The notes beneath the pieces were generated by a model, which was given only the letters and a program-made list of their open reading frames with translations, was not told the DNA's origin and did not search any database. A DNA stretch of 16,518 nucleotides, from contig JAIWNQ010000214.1 in assembly GCA_020216745.1 (NCBI GenBank), positions 1 to 16,518 of the forward strand, given 5' to 3'. This DNA is from Candidatus Hydrogenedens sp. (GTDB taxonomy: Bacteria > Hydrogenedentota > Hydrogenedentia > Hydrogenedentales > Hydrogenedentaceae). Shown here one piece after another: positions 14,265-16,518 of this stretch (its first letter is position 1; each line of letters starts with the position of its first letter). Made by a program: the position numbers and the translations under genes.

Positions 14265-16108
14265 TGGACTCAATGAAACCAATACACCGATTTGAAAAAA
14301 ATGGACGATATTTCGCAGTAGATATTAAAACTCCTTTCTGCTTCGAATGTGATAAGATAACATTTGATGTCCTTGAATACTATCCAGAACAAACCCAAAC
14401 AAAAATTCTCAATCTGCTTGCTTCTACCTATACCAGGGATGAACTCCTTGAAGTATGGGGAGAACTTGAATGGCTCCGTGCCATCGGTTCTATCCTGAAA
14501 ACACAAAAAATAGAAACATGGGCAAATACCCTTACCCAAACCATCGGACTACATACAATCTCTTTCCTAATCGGTGAAAATATAGAAACATTAATAAAGG
14601 AAACTATCCCCCTAACCTTACTTCGAGCTATACCTCACATTTACGCACAAACAACCTTTAAACTCAACTTCTTCATGAATCCTGCAAATATTTATCCATG
14701 GACAAAAATACAGAAAATTATCCAACAAATATTACAAATATTTATCACAATAAATGATAAAAAAATAAGTATAAATCTTTGCATACCACTACCTGAACAT
14801 ATCTATGAGGAACTAAAAATCAATAAAGAAGAGAAAATTTTCATCGTATTTGAAAAAATTACTAATGATATTTATCAAAAATTAACAGGAAATAGTACCA
14901 CAGATATAAAAAACGTATTAAATGAATCCTATGCGAAAATATGGTATCTGCCAGAGAATATCCCCTTTACTACAACTGTTGAAAAACTTCAAAAATATGG
15001 TACAAAAAAAATAGTCATTGACCTATTTGCACCTTTCATATTAAATCCAAACTTAAACATCCATACCGTATACAACGAAATCACAAATTTGTCACATTAC
15101 TATGCCCAACAATTAATAAAAAGAAAGCAATCTATCATAGAACCCTTCACTGAATTGTTTAAAACAATACAACAGGGTAATCCCGTCAAACGAAAAGACC
15201 CTGCTGGTGCTGAAGAATGGTTTATAGCCGATAACGGCGATGTATTCGGAAGTTATCTATATTTTTTAGGGAACATCCACAAATTAGGCAATATTTATGA
15301 AACAGAAATACCTATCCAAGGTTCGGAATCCATATATCGCCTCGGCATTCTTGCCACATCTGTATGCTCCCGTTGCTGGGCTCAAAATTTCTGCGGAGGT
15401 GGATGCGGTGCTGTGCACTACTGTCTCACAGGAAAAGTTACAGAACCTCAAACGGATTGGTGCAATGCCCACCGAAAATGGATCGAAGATATGATATTCC
15501 TATATCAGGAACTTAATAACTCAGATGCACTATTTACCTTCGAATTTCCAATCAAAACTATCCCAACAAAAACAAATAAACTAACTGTCCTAAAACATAT
15601 TTTCCGTAGCTTCTTTAAAGATTACATCACAATTCGCCCTCTAAAACCACAAGACGAAACATGGCTATCCCATTGGGAAACATGGAACACCTCGCTATAC
15701 TTTACCATGAATGAAGGAAATATCCTAACAACAACCCAGCATGAAAAAGAACAAGACATTTTGACTACCAACAAAACATCAGAAGAATTTGTCATTACTG
15801 ACAAAAAATCAAACCCTCGTGGACTACTGCGAATTCAACCGCATAAAACACCAAACCTTTCAACCCTTTTCATCTATTTTCATAATCCAGAAGACTACGA
15901 TAATACAGACATTATTGAGGGCTTCCAACTCATATTAGAACAAATCAAAACACGTTTTCCCGAAAACAAATGGCTCGTACCCGTCTCAAATAATGACGAA
16001 AAGATGAAACACTTCCTCGAACAACTAAACTTCAAAAGAGCTGGCCAACTCCGTGACGCTATTTTCTTCCACAATCAATACCACCCCGTTGACATCTACA
16101 TAATCTAA
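14264..16108 (+). CDS. PqqD-like/degenerate radical-SAM/SPASM/GNAT fusion protein
   Basis: 614 aa. Residues about 5-82 (IHRFEKNGRYFAVDIKT, FDVLEYYPEQ, LEWLRAIGSILK) match the precursor-recognition (PqqD-like, RRE) start of SCIFF-type maturases. Residues about 95-310 follow the radical-SAM order, but no CX3CX2C exists: Cys occur only at 26, 29, 173, 368, 371, 377, 381, 387 and 400. The usual GGEP motif is replaced by MNPA (138-141). Residues 322-400 resemble SPASM: CX2CX5CX3C at 368-381 and Cys400 are kept, but Ser330 replaces the Cys of GX4C. After about residue 450 a GNAT domain follows (ITIRPLKPQDETWLSHW; final NNDEKMKHFLEQLNFKRAG). So radical chemistry looks lost, while recognition, a partial metal site and acyl transfer may remain. 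It is the last gene of the block. Confidence 0.85.
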   Translation: MDSMKPIHRFEKNGRYFAVDIKTPFCFECDKITFDVLEYYPEQTQTKILNLLASTYTRDELLEVWGELEWLRAIGSILKTQKIETWANTLTQTIGLHTISFLIGENIETLIKETIPLTLLRAIPHIYAQTTFKLNFFMNPANIYPWTKIQKIIQQILQIFITINDKKISINLCIPLPEHIYEELKINKEEKIFIVFEKITNDIYQKLTGNSTTDIKNVLNESYAKIWYLPENIPFTTTVEKLQKYGTKKIVIDLFAPFILNPNLNIHTVYNEITNLSHYYAQQLIKRKQSIIEPFTELFKTIQQGNPVKRKDPAGAEEWFIADNGDVFGSYLYFLGNIHKLGNIYETEIPIQGSESIYRLGILATSVCSRCWAQNFCGGGCGAVHYCLTGKVTEPQTDWCNAHRKWIEDMIFLYQELNNSDALFTFEFPIKTIPTKTNKLTVLKHIFRSFFKDYITIRPLKPQDETWLSHWETWNTSLYFTMNEGNILTTTQHEKEQDILTTNKTSEEFVITDKKSNPRGLLRIQPHKTPNLSTLFIYFHNPEDYDNTDIIEGFQLILEQIKTRFPENKWLVPVSNNDEKMKHFLEQLNFKRAGQLRDAIFFHNQYHPVDIYII

Positions 16109-16283
16109 CCAATTAATATTTCTCAAACCAAAACTTTTGTATAATTGAGACCTCTGAACAAGAGGAGTGAGGGGTTTTTATATAAATTATACACATTTTC
16201 GTAGAAGAAATTAGATCTGCAAATCAAAATAAACAGGAACTCAGAAGGTTATTCCTACCCATTTATTTTTATTCTCCCTCATT
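16109..16283. other. Non-coding stretch with a possible insertion-sequence end
   Basis: No gene is visible. TATAAT is at 16140-16145. GAGACCTCTGAACAAGAGG begins at 16147, and its start resembles the terminal repeats (GAGACCTTTG type) I associate with some IS5-family elements. It also contains the short inverted repeat CCTCT/AGAGG (16151-16155 with 16161-16165). With the transposase remnant facing it, this may be the left end of an old insertion. No terminator with a T-run directly after a stem is seen after the fusion gene. Confidence 0.35.
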
Positions 16284-16518
16284 TTATTTGTTATTTTCTA
16301 ATGTTTTTTCTATCTTTTTATCACCTATGCATATGTCTCCACCTCCCGCTTTAATTCCCCATACATCCGCTTCTAATTATATTCCGCCATCAACAAAAAA
16401 TGATACGCCCCGTTCTTCTCTAATCCCCGAAACCGACATAGCGTCGTCTCGTCCGGGACCACCCCATCAAAGCCGATACCTAAAAACTCTCGAAAGGATA
16501 GACTATCTACTATCTGTT
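16284..16518 (-). pseudogene. IS5-family transposase remnant, frameshifted and cut by the window edge
   Basis: Reading the minus strand from the right edge, one frame gives QIVDSLSFREFLGIGF, then DGVVPDETTLCRFRGLEKNG, ending MAEYN and a stop at 16373-16375. This closely follows the IS5-family pattern 'RLSFRRFLGL...PDHTTLCRFR'. A second frame then continues with LEADVWGIKAGGGDICI to a stop at 16284-16286, and matches the expected next block (LEARG-x-x-IKxG-x-x-VDAT) only after a frameshift near 16375. The DDE active-site region that would follow is absent. It is therefore a decayed insertion sequence and not an active transposase. It lies about 175 bases after the peptide operon and faces it. 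Confidence 0.75.

Noticed and set aside
14264..16108. An active radical-SAM peptide maturase
   Set aside because: There is no CX3CX2C anywhere in the protein and the GGEP-like motif is also lost, so radical activity cannot be claimed in spite of the recognisable layout.
16089..16119. TTGACA followed by TAATAT as a promoter after the fusion gene
   Set aside because: TTGACA lies in coding sequence, the spacer is 19 bases, and no plus-strand gene follows.

Overview
This window looks like a piece of chromosome from an AT-rich Gram-negative bacterium, probably an uncultured lineage. The evidence is a FadL/OmpP1-type outer-membrane barrel, a CsgG-type lipoprotein, secreted Ig-like and Asp-box proteins, and tRNA genes that encode their own CCA ends. 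I cannot name the phylum from sequence alone.

Layout. (1) 1-3203, minus strand: a lipoprotein with TPR, Ig-like and CsgG-like regions, followed by an outer-membrane barrel gene that starts at TTG inside the lipoprotein gene and runs off the left edge. (2) 3448-5639, plus strand: two secreted proteins, one of unknown function and one Asp-box sialidase-like. (3) 5746-5951: a promoter, tRNA-Gly(GCC) and tRNA-Lys(CTT). (4) 6076-7932, minus strand: an exported Ca-binding-motif/ASH-like protein and a DUF4203-like membrane protein, probably co-transcribed. (5) 8038-9172, plus strand: a 72-aa protein and a PHP-domain metal-dependent phosphoesterase.

(6) 9322-16108, plus strand, is the most interesting part. 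Five genes encode small peptides of 39-76 aa. They have short basic N-termini (several MKHI/MKRI-like). Most then have a hydrophobic or amphipathic helix and a Ser/Thr-rich tail. They are followed by two GNAT acetyltransferases, a CPBP-type intramembrane protease, an ABC-2 ATPase and permease, and a 614-aa protein. That protein has a PqqD-like N-terminus, a radical-SAM-like middle without the CX3CX2C cluster motif, a partial SPASM domain and a third GNAT domain. From the second GNAT onward the genes overlap or nearly touch. I infer an undescribed peptide production, modification and export system: precursors are bound by the RRE-like domain, acylated by GNATs, cleaved by or protected against through the CPBP protein, and exported by the ABC pair. 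An internal promoter with a hairpin precedes the third peptide and a weak attenuator-like hairpin separates the peptides from the enzyme genes.

(7) 16109-16518: a frameshifted IS5-family transposase remnant on the minus strand enters from the right edge, with a possible element end near 16147.
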